A DNA stretch of 64,000 nt from an uncultured Allorhizobium sp. (GTDB lineage Bacteria; Pseudomonadota; Alphaproteobacteria; Rhizobiales; Rhizobiaceae), in contig OY288189.1 of assembly GCA_958439205.1 (NCBI GenBank), positions 2,309,001-2,373,000 of the forward strand, in the 5' to 3' direction. A program made the translations under genes and the position numbers. Below the pieces are notes generated by a model. It was not told the DNA's origin, searched no databases, and saw nothing but the letters and a program-made list of their open reading frames with translations. Positions 45,501 to 55,100 of the stretch are shown one piece after another. Position 1 is the stretch's first letter, and each line of letters begins with the position of its first letter.

Positions 45501-45748
45501 TCGATCTCGGTATAAGATCGCATCTCATCGGGGAGGTTGAGGGGCTTCGTGCCATACCGCGTGCCGATGACCAGCAAATAGACGTCGCAATCCGAAACCA
45601 GCTGACGCGAAAACGCAACCGGATCACTATTGGGTGGTCGGGAAACCTCACAAAGCACCGTCTGGAAACCGGCCGCCCGTAGATCCTTGTCGAGTTGGCT
45701 GCGGTACTCAGACATCTTGCCGAGCGTAGAGCTTATCATGACCTTCAT
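42536..45748 (-). CDS. DUF4062-STAND NTPase with TPR-like C-terminus
   Basis: 1070 residues. Residues 1-100 form a DUF4062 domain (VMISSTLGKM, then IGTRYGTKP and YTEIEYDEA), a nucleotide-binding or TIR-adjacent fold. A STAND-type NTPase follows: Walker A GGMGKS at 217-222, Walker B in LLIVLDGFE, SRFLITTR as sensor-like strand, and the helical WHD. The C-terminal about 450 residues are helical repeats of TPR type, the expected target-recognition part. STAND proteins of this kind act as phage sensors in AVAST-like immunity (general knowledge). Co-directional with, and 90 bases after, the SLOG-membrane gene. Confidence 0.83.
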   Translation of the reverse strand: MKVMISSTLGKMSEYRSQLDKDLRAAGFQTVLCEVSRPPNSDPVAFSRQLVSDCDVYLLVIGTRYGTKPLNLPDEMRSYTEIEYDEASASGKPMFVFALDQAVAFKQFRDEAHDANELERAVAEFRQREDFIDRLKTRKTVIRVIVPFETEHELSKLALLALQGATPQPLRRPLLPVHQYDLLQIKLCGRAGVLEDLDRWIDEAEANVPICVVEALGGMGKSALAWTWWQSRYNSDRAFAGAFWYSFYEDTANYRDLMLRLASYIAGSDLSNSEIHDWEKVCHDGLRNEKLLIVLDGFEATFKGYSHTRRSFDEKAFEALEAGTDAYRKREELVNFRKIADGELAQFIKSLHKPNVVSSRFLITTRYLPFDLQQGAGAPIAAVRDLPLNSFTIEETRDYWKRRGLNAADSKLSDLHTAVEGWPLALQVASGSMSKGESIAAFYRRGAFDPFREGATRAEKRSDVFAAALNELDQLCDWVLRAISALRFPIPVSILHGLLETTFFRYDVITRDLEERGIEYDDFSPSPVVRDAIEQHLHEAILRLTERQLVGFDKDRLTIHPVLSHAVRSRAKSMLDIISGASSIGVPDMPKSVAELEINIALVALMLEHGMKTEAVYLAGDLRNGLRRLNATRELFEIYKLFVAIDEEDNGADPTFLITPEDIPSKPFDGLAAQSDFAQGLASLYEISGRPDLSIKLQKCHSGVHLCLDPMCAMSSEDSLIAVGRLTEAEEVVFRCVTATQQAISARDDLHEAKHRLKREMTLDNMGALMVQYRSEDYKPTLHSLKRMYSAMASRNAAAGYQISAATYTLRAHELVAKSGWQSFGNMYDSSEDYLIDYNLDVAAIYRYAERYARANAVVAECLERAEVIGSNKHLTTALLEQAECNAAIGNELNSPAAFKVAIDAIEHALEFNPGRRGTAWEAKQLLKIADFRSRLGDSAVAEHYLALAREASPASIDRQVEAGALFAEAQMRRRAGSTAQEKDLLVQALNAYLADTEEAAPLILHGQRQAAARLRELGNNDGPAAAALRRVRPAKVFPTPLGSLREVAIAVTRDPTKFLLPTWSERRPH

Positions 45749-45838
45749 TTATCGGCCTGCGGATCAAGGGGGGAGAAACATGCTAAAGGGATTTGAAATG
45801 CGACGGTTGCTGCAACGATCGGTCGCCGGCCGGCTCGC

Positions 45839-46903
45839 TCAGGGCGGAGCGATGTCGACGCTCTCCGCCTGCTTGCGCATCCTGTTAAAAATAGTGTCGA
45901 ATCCCGCGCCAGCGGACAGCGCGACGATGATCGACCACAGAAACTGGATCTGGTCAGTCGCGGCCACTGTCGCCGTCCCCGGCGCCAGCAGGTTTTGAGC
46001 GCCGATGAACTGCGGCGCGAGATAGGCCAGCCCCGCTACCAGACCGGCGACAGCGCCGAGCAGCACCGCAAGTCTGGGGTCGGCCGAACCCGGCTCCGCA
46101 AAGATGCGCACCGCCGCACCGACGGCGCCTGCCGCGAGCCCGCCAAAGATCAACGCGATGAATTGGCCCGGGTTCGTCACGGCCCCTGCGCCGAGAACGA
46201 GGATGGCGAGCAGCGCGGCGGTCGCGCCAAACGCATAGACGCCTTGGTTGCGTCGTTCGAGGATAGTGGCCAGCCTCTGCCGGTCCTGCTGCTGCTGCGC
46301 CCGGACGCGGTCTGCGCGCCGGCAGTCCTTGTGCAACCGCCCGACCAGGTCGGCCGCCGGCCGCGTCCCCCAAGCGTCGCCCGACAGCGCCCTATTGGCG
46401 TGCGCGAGTTGCGCCCACACCTTGGCCGCGGACCCGCCGAACGCGTCGATCGCCAGTACAGGGAGGTGTCGCGCGATGGCGATCTGCCCAGCGATCAGGG
46501 TCGAGGTCGCGCCGGCGAGCAGCACGACGGAGTCTACCCCTTCCTCGGCGGACAACGACTGATAGAACAGCACCTCCCAGTCTTCCCCGGGGAACAGAAG
46601 ATGATCGAACAGCTCTTGCCGGCTCGACTGTTCCGCAAACCGGACTTCATCCCGAAGTATGGTGGGATAGCGGACCCGGATGAGCGGAGCTCGAACCGTG
46701 GCGGGTGTCGCTTCAACAAATCCTTTCACTACGTGCGGCTCGAGCGACATCTCGTTTGAGAAGTAAACGATCAGGCCAAAACCCGCTTGCGCCAACTCTC
46801 GTCCGAGGGCGATGCCCTCCTGCTGCGCGTTCGACGTAATGGCTTTGTCGAGTTTCCAAAAGCCGCCGATGATGGCTACGAAGAACCGCCGATCGTTTTC
46901 CAT
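45839..46903 (-). CDS. SLOG-type nucleotide-binding protein with membrane segments
   Basis: 354 residues. Residues about 1-180 follow the SLOG/LOG layout (IIGGFWKLDKAI, GRELAQAGFGLIV, VDSVVLLAGATSTLIAG). A coiled linker (QQQQDRQRL) leads to three or four membrane helices: GATAALLAILVLGAG, IALIFGGLAAGAVG, LLGAVAGLVAGLAY and FLWSIIVALSAG. A soluble nucleotide-binding sensor with membrane helices is a typical effector layout in nucleotide-signal immunity, where the membrane part disrupts the cell (inference). ATG 46903 lies downstream of GAGAGGG. The next gene on the strand is the DUF4062-STAND protein. Confidence 0.78.
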   Translation of the reverse strand: MENDRRFFVAIIGGFWKLDKAITSNAQQEGIALGRELAQAGFGLIVYFSNEMSLEPHVVKGFVEATPATVRAPLIRVRYPTILRDEVRFAEQSSRQELFDHLLFPGEDWEVLFYQSLSAEEGVDSVVLLAGATSTLIAGQIAIARHLPVLAIDAFGGSAAKVWAQLAHANRALSGDAWGTRPAADLVGRLHKDCRRADRVRAQQQQDRQRLATILERRNQGVYAFGATAALLAILVLGAGAVTNPGQFIALIFGGLAAGAVGAAVRIFAEPGSADPRLAVLLGAVAGLVAGLAYLAPQFIGAQNLLAPGTATVAATDQIQFLWSIIVALSAGAGFDTIFNRMRKQAESVDIAPP

Positions 46904-48247
46904 CTTCCGGCCCTCTCTTGGCCCCCGGCTAAAGCATTGCCCTAACTGTAGCGCGCGAAGTGCTCGACTTGTCGACCGTCTGGTGGCCTCCCCACATCGA
47001 GCAGTCCGGTTTCAATGTTAGCGCATGACTGGCCTCGGCGCTACGGCCTGTTTGGGCGGCGGAGCTGACGAAGATGGCGACCCGGCCAAGGCGTGACCTC
47101 CGGTGCTAACACCCAGTAGTCACGCGAGAAATGCCGGCATTTCGTGTTGTGGTTATGGCATCGGCCTTCGATCACGAACTCCACCACGGCTATGTTGCAG
47201 TAAATCAGCACCAAACCGGGGCTTTAGAAAAAAAACGGATAAATTTTTGTCATCGCGCGGGAAATATGAATTTGTGATGGAAACTCATTGGCGCCCGAAG
47301 GAACGTGACTTGAGGTGCCGCTGGGTTTGTAGACGCCTTTTGCCCTTAAAGTGAGTCAAGGAGGCCGTGGTCCGCCGCTGTGCCGCAAACCTGCTCCTGT
47401 TGGCCCGTCGATCCAAGGATCCCCATGCACAGTGCCGCCGCCATCAGCCGCAAAGGGGCTGAACCTGCTTCTTCGCCACCTCCGCACGAATGGCAACTCT
47501 GGGACGCTGGCCACCCCGCGCGCCACTCCCAAGAATGTCCGGTTCCGTCGGGCAGGTAGCTGGAACCAGCCAGACCGCAACCGGCCCCAAAGCTGCCAAC
47601 AAGACAAGTATGTCTTTCCTTGGGCGTGAATTGAGTGCCCAGAATGGGATTTGTCGGCTCGCTCGCTCGAATTGCTCGCTGATTTGCCAACCTGACCGAT
47701 CAGCCGAAACTCCGTCCATTTCGTAGTTCTCTGCTTCTTCCGCAGCGATGGGGCGACCGGCTAAGCTCTGCTCGCCAGGGTGTTGGCGCTGAGCTTTACG
47801 TCAATTGGGTTGTCAGCCGTACAGATTGGCGAACTTTCCTTTGTTTTCAGTGGGTCATTCGACGCAACGAATCACATTTTGGCCCAAGGTTGGAAGGGTT
47901 GCTGTGCATCCCAACTCCCATATTTGCCTCGCCTGAACCCGTTGTCTGTCTGTCCCCCTGTTTTTCTGGATGGTCTTAAGTCGATGTTTTTGTTGCTAGA
48001 TTTAATCCTCTACGCCAGGGTAGTCGCGTCTTGATAGTGGAGATCCTTTACGCAGGCGAACCCGCCAAAGGCAGATGACCGGTTGACACGATGTGTCAGG
48101 CGATTTTAGCAGATTTGTCGATTTACGGGCCCAAACCGATGGTCGATGATTGGCGTTTGCGACCGCTTGGAAGTGCAAGCTCTTTATGTTGGCCCACTGC
48201 GCCTTTTGAATGCTTGCGCCAAAACTGACAAAGCTGGAGACTCTTGG
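46904..48247. other. 1.3-kb region with no recognised gene
   Basis: Several overlapping short frames on both strands, none with a recognised family plus ribosome site. A hydrophobic stretch in a minus-strand frame near 47.5-47.6 kb could be a membrane-protein scrap. The last 250 bases probably contain the promoter of the excisionase-like gene. Confidence 0.45.
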
Positions 48248-48517
48248 ATGAAGGCTCATGTCTCACAAAATCTGGAGCCGCCCCTCCCACGTTTCGCCGT
48301 TGGGAGACTTGAAGCGGCCAGGCTCCTTGATGTTTCGCCCGGTACCTTCGACAACTGGGTTCGACAAGGATTGATGCCCAAAGGGATCAAGATTGGGAGT
48401 CTGCGCCGCTGGGACGCTGGGCAACTCCGGGCGTACTGGTACGATCTCGTTGAAGCAAACCAGGAAGGAGATCTCGACGATGACCTCGAAAACCCCTTCG
48501 ATAAGACGGTCGGGTAG
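48248..48517 (+). CDS. Excisionase/AlpA-like helix-turn-helix protein
   Basis: 89 residues from ATG 48248 (GGAG 8 bases upstream). VGRLEAARLLDVSPGTFDNWVRQGLMPKG is a MerR/excisionase-type helix-turn-helix, read here in two parts: EAARLLDVSPGTFDNW and GLMPKGIKIGSLRRW. Small proteins of this kind direct excision or regulate the integrase in integrative elements. It overlaps the integrase start by 38 bases, so the two are co-expressed. Confidence 0.78.
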   Translation: MKAHVSQNLEPPLPRFAVGRLEAARLLDVSPGTFDNWVRQGLMPKGIKIGSLRRWDAGQLRAYWYDLVEANQEGDLDDDLENPFDKTVG

Positions 48518-49718
48518 GGCGCGGACACCGTTTCGATACTGCAATCGGGATGTCGATCGTTTTGGCAACGAACGCTACTACATCCGAACTCCAGGCCAGC
48601 CCAAGTACCGGATGACGTCGCCTTACCTCGACGAGAGGGGAAGCATCACGGCCGCGTTCGCGGAGGAATATCATCGCGTCATTGCAGGCGATCGCGGAAG
48701 CAAGCCGGTTCCACTAGAGCGTCTGCAAGAGGGGACTGTGCGCTGGATCGTGGAGACTTATTATCGCTCCAAGGTGTTCCAGACCTACTCCAGCGCCACG
48801 AAGACGGACAAGAAGAGCGTATTAAACCGTTACTGTGTGCTGGTCGGAAACCTGCCGTTCAAAAAGATGCGCAAATCTGATATCGAGGCCAGCCAGATGA
48901 AGCGTCGTGATACGCCCGGAGCTGCCGACAAGCTCGTCAAATACCTTAAGGCTTTGTTCAACTGGGCGATAAAGGAAGGCATTGCCTCCTTCAATCCTGC
49001 GGATGGCGTCACAAAGATCCACAAGTCAGATGGCTACCACTCGTGGAGCGAGATCGAATTGGATCGCTTTCGGTCATTTTATCCGCTCGGCACGACTGCA
49101 CGGCTGGCAATGGAGCTAATGCTCAACCTCGGTGTCAGACGCTCCGATCTCGTCAGGCTCGGGGGGCGCAATCTTGTTGGCGATCGGATCGAATTTGTGC
49201 CGCAGAAGGGTGCGGGAAAATATGCCCAGTTCCTGAGCCTGCCAGTGACCGAGGAGCTCCGCGCGGCGCTCGACGCTGTTACCCACGACAAGCCAACCTT
49301 TCTCATTACTGAATACGGCAGGCCGTTTGCTTCAAATGGCTTCTGCAACAAGATGCGGCAGTGGTGTGATGAGGCGGGTCTCCCGGAATGCTCGTCTCAC
49401 GGTCTTCGAAAGGCATCGGCCACGCTTCTGGCAGAGGCAGGTGCGACGGAACATCAGCTCATGGCTATTTTTGGCTGGTCCGATTCGAAGATGGCGCAGC
49501 ACTACACGAAGACGGCCCATTCCAAGCGTGTAATCGACGCCGGCTTTGAGCGCCGGAAATCATACGTGGCCCGAGGAAATGTCCCACTTTCCGCAGCACC
49601 GAAATTTGGTGAGACAAAAAGAGGAAATAACGATGAAAATACAATGCCAGGAAAGGCGAATGGTAGGCCCGGAGGGACTCGAACCCCCAACCAAGCGGTT
49701 ATGAGCCGCCGGCTCTAA
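48480..49718 (+). CDS. Tyrosine integrase ending inside tRNA-Ile2
   Basis: 412 residues from ATG 48480 (AGGAAGGAG upstream). An N-terminal SAM-like core-binding region is followed by the catalytic domain: LGVRRSDLVRL (Arg), HGLRKASA (His-x-x-Arg), IFGWSDSKMAQHYTK with the His/Trp position and nucleophilic Tyr. The last roughly 18 codons (GGTRTPNQAVMSRR) are a reading of the 3' half of the tRNA gene at 49661-49736, so the att site sits within the ORF. The integrase, with the excisionase-like gene, marks the right end of an integrated island that extends leftward. Confidence 0.92.
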   Translation: MTSKTPSIRRSGRARTPFRYCNRDVDRFGNERYYIRTPGQPKYRMTSPYLDERGSITAAFAEEYHRVIAGDRGSKPVPLERLQEGTVRWIVETYYRSKVFQTYSSATKTDKKSVLNRYCVLVGNLPFKKMRKSDIEASQMKRRDTPGAADKLVKYLKALFNWAIKEGIASFNPADGVTKIHKSDGYHSWSEIELDRFRSFYPLGTTARLAMELMLNLGVRRSDLVRLGGRNLVGDRIEFVPQKGAGKYAQFLSLPVTEELRAALDAVTHDKPTFLITEYGRPFASNGFCNKMRQWCDEAGLPECSSHGLRKASATLLAEAGATEHQLMAIFGWSDSKMAQHYTKTAHSKRVIDAGFERRKSYVARGNVPLSAAPKFGETKRGNNDENTMPGKANGRPGGTRTPNQAVMSRRL

Positions 49719-49736
49719 CCATTGAGCTACGGGCCC
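49661..49736 (-). tRNA. tRNA-Ile2 (anticodon CAU, lysidine type)
   Basis: On the minus strand the sequence begins GGGCCCG and ends CGGGCCTA followed by an encoded CCA. The anticodon stem-loop contains CTCATAA (anticodon CAU), and the D arm, variable loop and GTTCGAG-type T arm fold normally; pair 1-72 is G-U. CAU with a GCTCATAA-type stem close to E. coli ileX points to the isoleucine tRNA for AUA codons rather than Met. The integrase frame reads into its 3' half, so this is the integration target and remains intact. Confidence 0.88.
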
Positions 49737-49928
49737 AGCCCGGCGGATCGCCGACGGGCGGGTTATGGTCACCCCGCACCGTGCAGCGGCTCTAACGCAA
49801 TTTCAGGTATGCGACAAGTCTCTGCCGCAATGGCTTCACAATCACACGTCATCACAGATGCCGGAAGGGCATGGTGTCGGGTGAGACGAAGAGGTCCGCC
49901 GGCACTGCGGGACACAAGGAAATATTTC

Positions 49929-50672
49929 ATGCTGAAAATCACACGCGCTCTCGTAATGGCGACGGCACTCTCCGGTTCGGTTCTCTCTGTCGGATTTGCC
50001 GCGCCGGCGTTTGCTGCCGAGACGGAACGTCGCGAGGCGACGATCATGGTATCCGGCGAGGGGGAGGCTGCGATCGCGCCCGACATGGCGGTCATTTCGC
50101 TGGCGGTCATGCGCGATGCAGACACTGCGGCCGAGGCGCTTTCGGCCAACAGCGCCGCCATGGCCGAGGTGCTGGCCGACCTCAAGGCGCAAGGCATTGC
50201 GGACAAGGACCTGCAGACGACGGATTTCTCGATCCAGCCGAAATACAAGCAGGAAACCCGCACTGACGGCACCTATGAGGCGCCCGTCATCGTCGGTTAT
50301 ACGGTCAGCAACGGCTTGACCGTTCGGGTGCGGGATCTCGCCAAGCTTGGAGAGATCATCGATCGGTCGGTGAAACTGGGCGTCAACCAGGGTGGCGGTA
50401 TCTCGTTCACCAATGACGATCCGGAAGCAGCTGTCGAAGCGGCCCGCAAGCAGGCGGTCGAAAAGGCTTCCGCCAAGGCGAAGACGCTGACGGAAGCCGC
50501 AGGCGTCAAGCTCGGCCGCGTCGTCGAGATTTCCGAGAATTTCGCCCGGCCGATGCCGCAGGTCTATGCGGCAGCACCCATGGCGAAGATGGCGGATGAA
50601 TCCGTGCCGATCGCGTCCGGTGAGAACCTCTATACGGTGACCGTCAACATCACCTATGCGATCGAGCAGTAA
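49929..50672 (+). CDS. SIMPL-domain (DUF541) periplasmic protein
   Basis: 247 residues with a clear signal peptide (MLKITRALVMATALSGS... AFAAE cleavage). The SIMPL/DUF541 domain follows: a repeated EGEAAIAPDMA strand, GYTVSNGLTVRVRD, and a C-terminal TVTVNITYAIE. Family members occur in the periplasm or cell surface; the function is not well defined. ATG 49929 is in the signal peptide frame. Next to a bidirectional terminator. Confidence 0.88.
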   Translation: MLKITRALVMATALSGSVLSVGFAAPAFAAETERREATIMVSGEGEAAIAPDMAVISLAVMRDADTAAEALSANSAAMAEVLADLKAQGIADKDLQTTDFSIQPKYKQETRTDGTYEAPVIVGYTVSNGLTVRVRDLAKLGEIIDRSVKLGVNQGGGISFTNDDPEAAVEAARKQAVEKASAKAKTLTEAAGVKLGRVVEISENFARPMPQVYAAAPMAKMADESVPIASGENLYTVTVNITYAIEQ

Positions 50673-50698
50673 GCTCCGAATAGAGTGCTAGAATGAAG

Positions 50699-50722
50699 AA
50701 AGGGCCGGTTTTCCGGCCCTTT
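50699..50722. terminator. Bidirectional intrinsic terminator
   Basis: AAAGGGCCGG, a TTTT loop, then CCGGCCCTTT: a perfect 10-bp stem with A and T tails on both sides. It stands between the convergent SIMPL and AGE genes and should stop both. Confidence 0.9.
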
Positions 50723-50745
50723 TGCATGTCTACAAGGTGCTTGCG

Positions 50746-52002
50746 TCAAACGTCGAGCGGATGCTCTGCTATCATGCTGGTTAGGCTTCCCTCTGCGGGG
50801 AAGAGCGGAATGAGGCAGGCCTGAAGGGCGTGGTAGATGTCGCCCTTGCCGGGGAAGAGGCTGTTCGACGGCTTTCCGTCCTCGGTCAGTTCCTCGAACC
50901 AGCCGCCGTGCTCCCGGTCGAGATTGTTGGCCGCGATATAGTTCCAGATCTTGCGGTAGCTCTCTTCGTGGAAGTCGCTTTCCTGGTGCTGGTTCAAGAA
51001 ATGCGCGGCGGCGGCGCCTTCGCAGAGCGGCCACCAGAGTTTGGCGCGCTTGTCAGGGGCGTTTGCCCAGTCCAGTGTGTAGAAGAAGCCGCCTTTGTCC
51101 TTGTCCCAGCCGAGCGTCATTGACTGGAAGAAGAGGCCGCGGGCGGCTTCCGGCATCCAGTCGCGGCTCTTTCCGCCGAGAACCCAGAGCTGGAGGATCA
51201 GGCGGGCCCATTCGAGCCAATGGCCCGGCGTGGTGCCGGCCGGGCGGAACATCTCGTTCGGATGGTAGTAGGTGCGGTCGACCACCCAGTTTTCATCGAA
51301 ATGCTCGGCGACGCGGAAGGCTTCCTCGCGGGCGCGGCGGTTGATGATCAGGTCGGCGATCTTCTCCGCCTTGGTGAGGTAATGCCGCTCGCCGGTTGCC
51401 TCAAAAGCGGCCATCAGGCTTTCGGTCAGGTGCATGTTGGAGTTCTGGCCGCGATAGCCGGGGACCGGTTGCCAGTCACTCGAAAACTCCTCTGCAATCG
51501 CGCCGTGGCTCTCTTCCCAGAACTTCTCCTCGATCACTGCAGTAATGTCGCCGAGCATGGCGTCGGCCAGCGGATGGCCGATGCATTTGGCTGAGGAGGC
51601 GGCCAGCAGGACGAAGGCGTGGCCGTAGCCCTGTTTGCTGTCGTCGGCGGCACCGGTGTCGTTTGCCTGCCAGAAGTATCCGCCGTTCTTCTGGTCACGG
51701 TGGCGTTCCCAAAGGTAACGCATGCCGTGGTCGACGATGTCGGCCGAGCCTGGACGGCCGAGCAAGTGGCCAATAGCAAAGCAATGAACCATGCGCGCGC
51801 TGGCATGAATGCCGCGGGCGGGATTGTCGGTCGCGAGCGGCTTGCCGTCGCGCAACAGGTCGTAGAAGCCGCCCTTCGGGTTGATGGCCCGGCCAGAGAA
51901 GAAATCGAAGAGGTCGTCGGCGCGGTTCAACAGCCATTTGCGGTGGTAGGGCCGGGCGCTCCAGGGGGTAGATGGCGATGGCTGCGACTGATTTTCCGAC
52001 AT
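50746..52002 (-). CDS. AGE-family epimerase/isomerase
   Basis: 418 residues from ATG 52002, which is preceded by a GGGAGGAAG ribosome site; the open frame extends to 52194 but that part has no family sequence. An (alpha/alpha)6 barrel of the N-acylglucosamine 2-epimerase/mannose isomerase family: HCFAIGHLLGRP, YGHAFVLLAAS, NMHLTESLMAAFE, and TPGHWLEWARL carry the usual His and Glu residues. It converts aldoses to ketoses or epimers. It shares a divergent promoter region with metH, which may be coincidental. Confidence 0.87.
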   Translation of the reverse strand: MSENQSQPSPSTPWSARPYHRKWLLNRADDLFDFFSGRAINPKGGFYDLLRDGKPLATDNPARGIHASARMVHCFAIGHLLGRPGSADIVDHGMRYLWERHRDQKNGGYFWQANDTGAADDSKQGYGHAFVLLAASSAKCIGHPLADAMLGDITAVIEEKFWEESHGAIAEEFSSDWQPVPGYRGQNSNMHLTESLMAAFEATGERHYLTKAEKIADLIINRRAREEAFRVAEHFDENWVVDRTYYHPNEMFRPAGTTPGHWLEWARLILQLWVLGGKSRDWMPEAARGLFFQSMTLGWDKDKGGFFYTLDWANAPDKRAKLWWPLCEGAAAAHFLNQHQESDFHEESYRKIWNYIAANNLDREHGGWFEELTEDGKPSNSLFPGKGDIYHALQACLIPLFPAEGSLTSMIAEHPLDV

Positions 52003-52100
52003 TTCTTCCTCCCGGGCTACATCGTTGCAGGTTCTATAGCCGATCAGCGGTGCGCCTGCCACCGGTTGACCAAGGTCACGCACAGCCGTATCGCATGTTG

Positions 52101-52120
52101 ACATAAAGATGTCTTTATGT
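52101..52120. promoter_or_regulatory. Palindromic operator candidate upstream of metH
   Basis: ACATAAAGATGTCTTTATGT is a 20-base palindrome (9 of 10 positions pair) about 40 bases before the metH start. Palindromes of similar sequence control methionine-cycle genes through ArsR-type regulators such as SahR in proteobacteria (general knowledge; the exact motif was not checked). No riboswitch-like structure was seen in the short leader. Confidence 0.55.
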
Positions 52121-52160
52121 GATTTGGCTCGTGTCGCATACGCAATAGGAGAGTTCGCAG

Positions 52161-55100
52161 ATGCTCGATCAACTGTTCGGCCGCGAGGGCGCAAACCGTG
52201 ACGGCGCGGAGATCCTGAAGGCGCTGCAACAGGCAGCGCGCGAACGTATCCTTATCCTCGATGGCGCGATGGGGACCGAAATCCAGGGCCTGGGTCTCAC
52301 GGAAGACGACTTTCGTGGCGAACGCTTCCTCGGCTGCGCCTGTCACCAGCAGGGCAATAACGATCTCCTGATCCTGACACAGCCGAACGCGATCGAAGAC
52401 ATCCATTTCCGCTATGCGATGGCCGGTGCTGACATTCTCGAAACCAATACCTTCTCTTCGACCCGCATTGCTCAGGCGGATTACGAGATGGAGGGCGCGG
52501 TCTATGATCTCAACCGCTATGGCGCCGAACTCGTGCGCCGGGCAGCCTGGCGGGCCGAGCGCGAGGACGGCAAGCGCCGCTTCGTGGCCGGCGCCATCGG
52601 CCCGACGAACCGCACGGCTTCTATCTCGCCCGACGTCAACAATCCCGGTTACCGCGCCGTTTCCTTCGATGACCTGCGCGACGCCTATGGCGAGCAGATT
52701 GACGGGCTGATCGATGGTGGCGCCGATCTCATCCTGATCGAGACGATCTTCGATACGCTGAATGCCAAGGCGGCAATCTTCGCCTGTGAGGAACGTTTTC
52801 TCGCCAAGGGCATTCGCCTGCCGGTGATGATCTCGGGCACGATCACCGATCTCTCCGGCCGCACGTTGTCGGGCCAGACCCCGACAGCCTTCTGGAATTC
52901 GGTGCGTCATGCCCGGCCTTTTGCTGTTGGCCTCAACTGCGCGCTCGGGGCTGATGCGATGCGGCCGCATCTGCAGGAATTGTCCGGCGTCGCCGATACG
53001 CTGATCTCTGCCTATCCGAATGCCGGCCTGCCGAACGAGTTCGGGCAGTATGACCAGAGCCCGGAGGAGATGGCGGATCTCGTTTCCGGCTTTGCCGAAG
53101 AGGGCATCGTCAATGTCGTCGGCGGTTGCTGCGGCTCGACGCCCGCGCATATCGCGGCCATTGCCGATGCCGTAAAGGGTAGGGTGCCGCGTGCGCCCGC
53201 CGAACATCGGCCCTTCATGTCGCTGTCGGGCCTTGAGCCCTTCGAGCTCACCAAGGACATTCCCTTCGTCAATGTCGGCGAGCGGACGAATGTCACGGGC
53301 TCAGCCAAGTTCCGCAAGCTGATCACGGCTGGCGACTATTCCGCAGCACTCGTGGTCGCGCGCGATCAGGTGGAGAATGGCGCGCAGATCATCGACATCA
53401 ACATGGACGAGGGCCTGATCGATTCCGAAAAGGCCATGGTTGAATTCCTCAATCTGATCGCGGCCGAGCCTGACATCGCGCGCGTGCCCGTGATGATCGA
53501 CTCGTCGAAGTTTCCGATCATCGAGGCGGGTCTGAAATGCGTTCAGGGCAAGGCGGTCGTGAATTCCATCTCGCTCAAGGAGGGCGAGGAGAATTTCGTC
53601 GCCCAGGGCAAACTGATCCGCAATTACGGTGCTGCCGTCGTCGTCATGGCCTTTGACGAGAAGGGCCAGGCGGATACCTATGATCGCAAGGTCGAGATCT
53701 GCCGGCGCGCCTACAAGATCCTGACCGAAGAGGCGGGCTTTGCGCCTGAAGACATCATCTTCGACCCGAATGTCTTCGCTGTCGCGACCGGCATCGAGGA
53801 GCACGACAATTACGGCGTCGACTTCATCGAAGCGACGCGGACGATCCGGCAGGAAATGCCGCTGGTGCATATCTCGGGCGGCGTCTCGAACCTCTCCTTC
53901 TCCTTCCGGGGCAACGAGCCGGTACGCGAGGCCATGCATGCGGTCTTCCTCTACCACGCCATTCAGGCGGGCATGGATATGGGCATCGTCAATGCGGGGC
54001 AGCTCGCGGTTTATGAGAGCATCGACAAGGATCTGCGCGAGGCCTGCGAAGACGTCGTGCTGAACCGTCGCAAGGATGGGACGGAACGGCTGCTGGAGAT
54101 TGCCGAGCGCTATCGCGGCACCGGCGAGGCCAAGGCCCGCACGCAGGATATGAGCTGGCGAGAATGGCCGGTCGAGAAGCGGCTGGAGCATGCGCTGGTC
54201 AACGGCATCACCGAATTTATCGAGATCGACACGGAAGAGGCGCGTCAAAAGGCCGAGCGTCCGCTGCATGTCATCGAAGGGCCGCTGATGGCCGGCATGA
54301 ACGTCGTCGGCGATCTCTTCGGTGCCGGCAAGATGTTCCTGCCGCAGGTAGTCAAGTCGGCGCGTGTGATGAAGCAGGCCGTGGCCGTGCTGTTGCCCTA
54401 CATGGAAGAGGAAAAGCGCCTCAACGGCGGGACCGGTGAGCGCCAGGCGGCGGGCAAGGTGCTGATGGCAACCGTGAAGGGCGATGTGCACGACATCGGC
54501 AAGAACATCGTCGGCGTCGTTCTCGCCTGCAACAATTACGAGATCATCGATCTCGGTGTCATGGTGCCGGCAACCAAGATCCTCGAAGTGGCGAAAGCGG
54601 AGAATGTCGATGTCATCGGCCTCTCCGGCCTGATCACGCCGTCGCTCGACGAGATGGTGCATGTGGCGGCTGAAATGCAGCGCCAGGGCTTCACCGTTCC
54701 GCTTTTGATCGGCGGCGCGACGACGAGCCGGGTGCATACGGCGGTGAAGATCCATCCGCAGTACAAGGCCGGGCAGGCGATCTATGTCACCGATGCGAGC
54801 CGCGCGGTCGGTGTGGTCTCGGCGCTGCTGGCCGAGGACGGCAACGATACCTATGTTGACGGCATCAAGGGCGAATACGCCAAGGTGGCGGAGGCCCATG
54901 CGCGGGCGGAGGCCGAAAAGCAGCGCCAGCCGCTGGCATCCGCCCGGGAGAATGCCATCAAGCTCGACTGGAGCGCTTACAAGCCGACAAGACCGAGCTT
55001 TACCGGCACCAAGGTGTTCGAGACCTATGATCTTGCCGAACTCGCCCGCTATATCGACTGGACGCCCTTCTTCCAGACCTGGGAGCTGAAGGGCCGCTAT

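Noticed and set aside
46904..48247. Several short frames
   Set aside because: Overlapping on both strands with no coding signature; left as an unannotated gap.
49656..49718. C-terminal tail of the integrase as native protein domain
   Set aside because: The tail is a translation of the tRNA gene and so reflects the att site, not a domain.
52003..52160. Cobalamin or SAM riboswitch before metH
   Set aside because: The leader is only about 158 bases and no typical conserved box could be seen; only the palindrome is supported.
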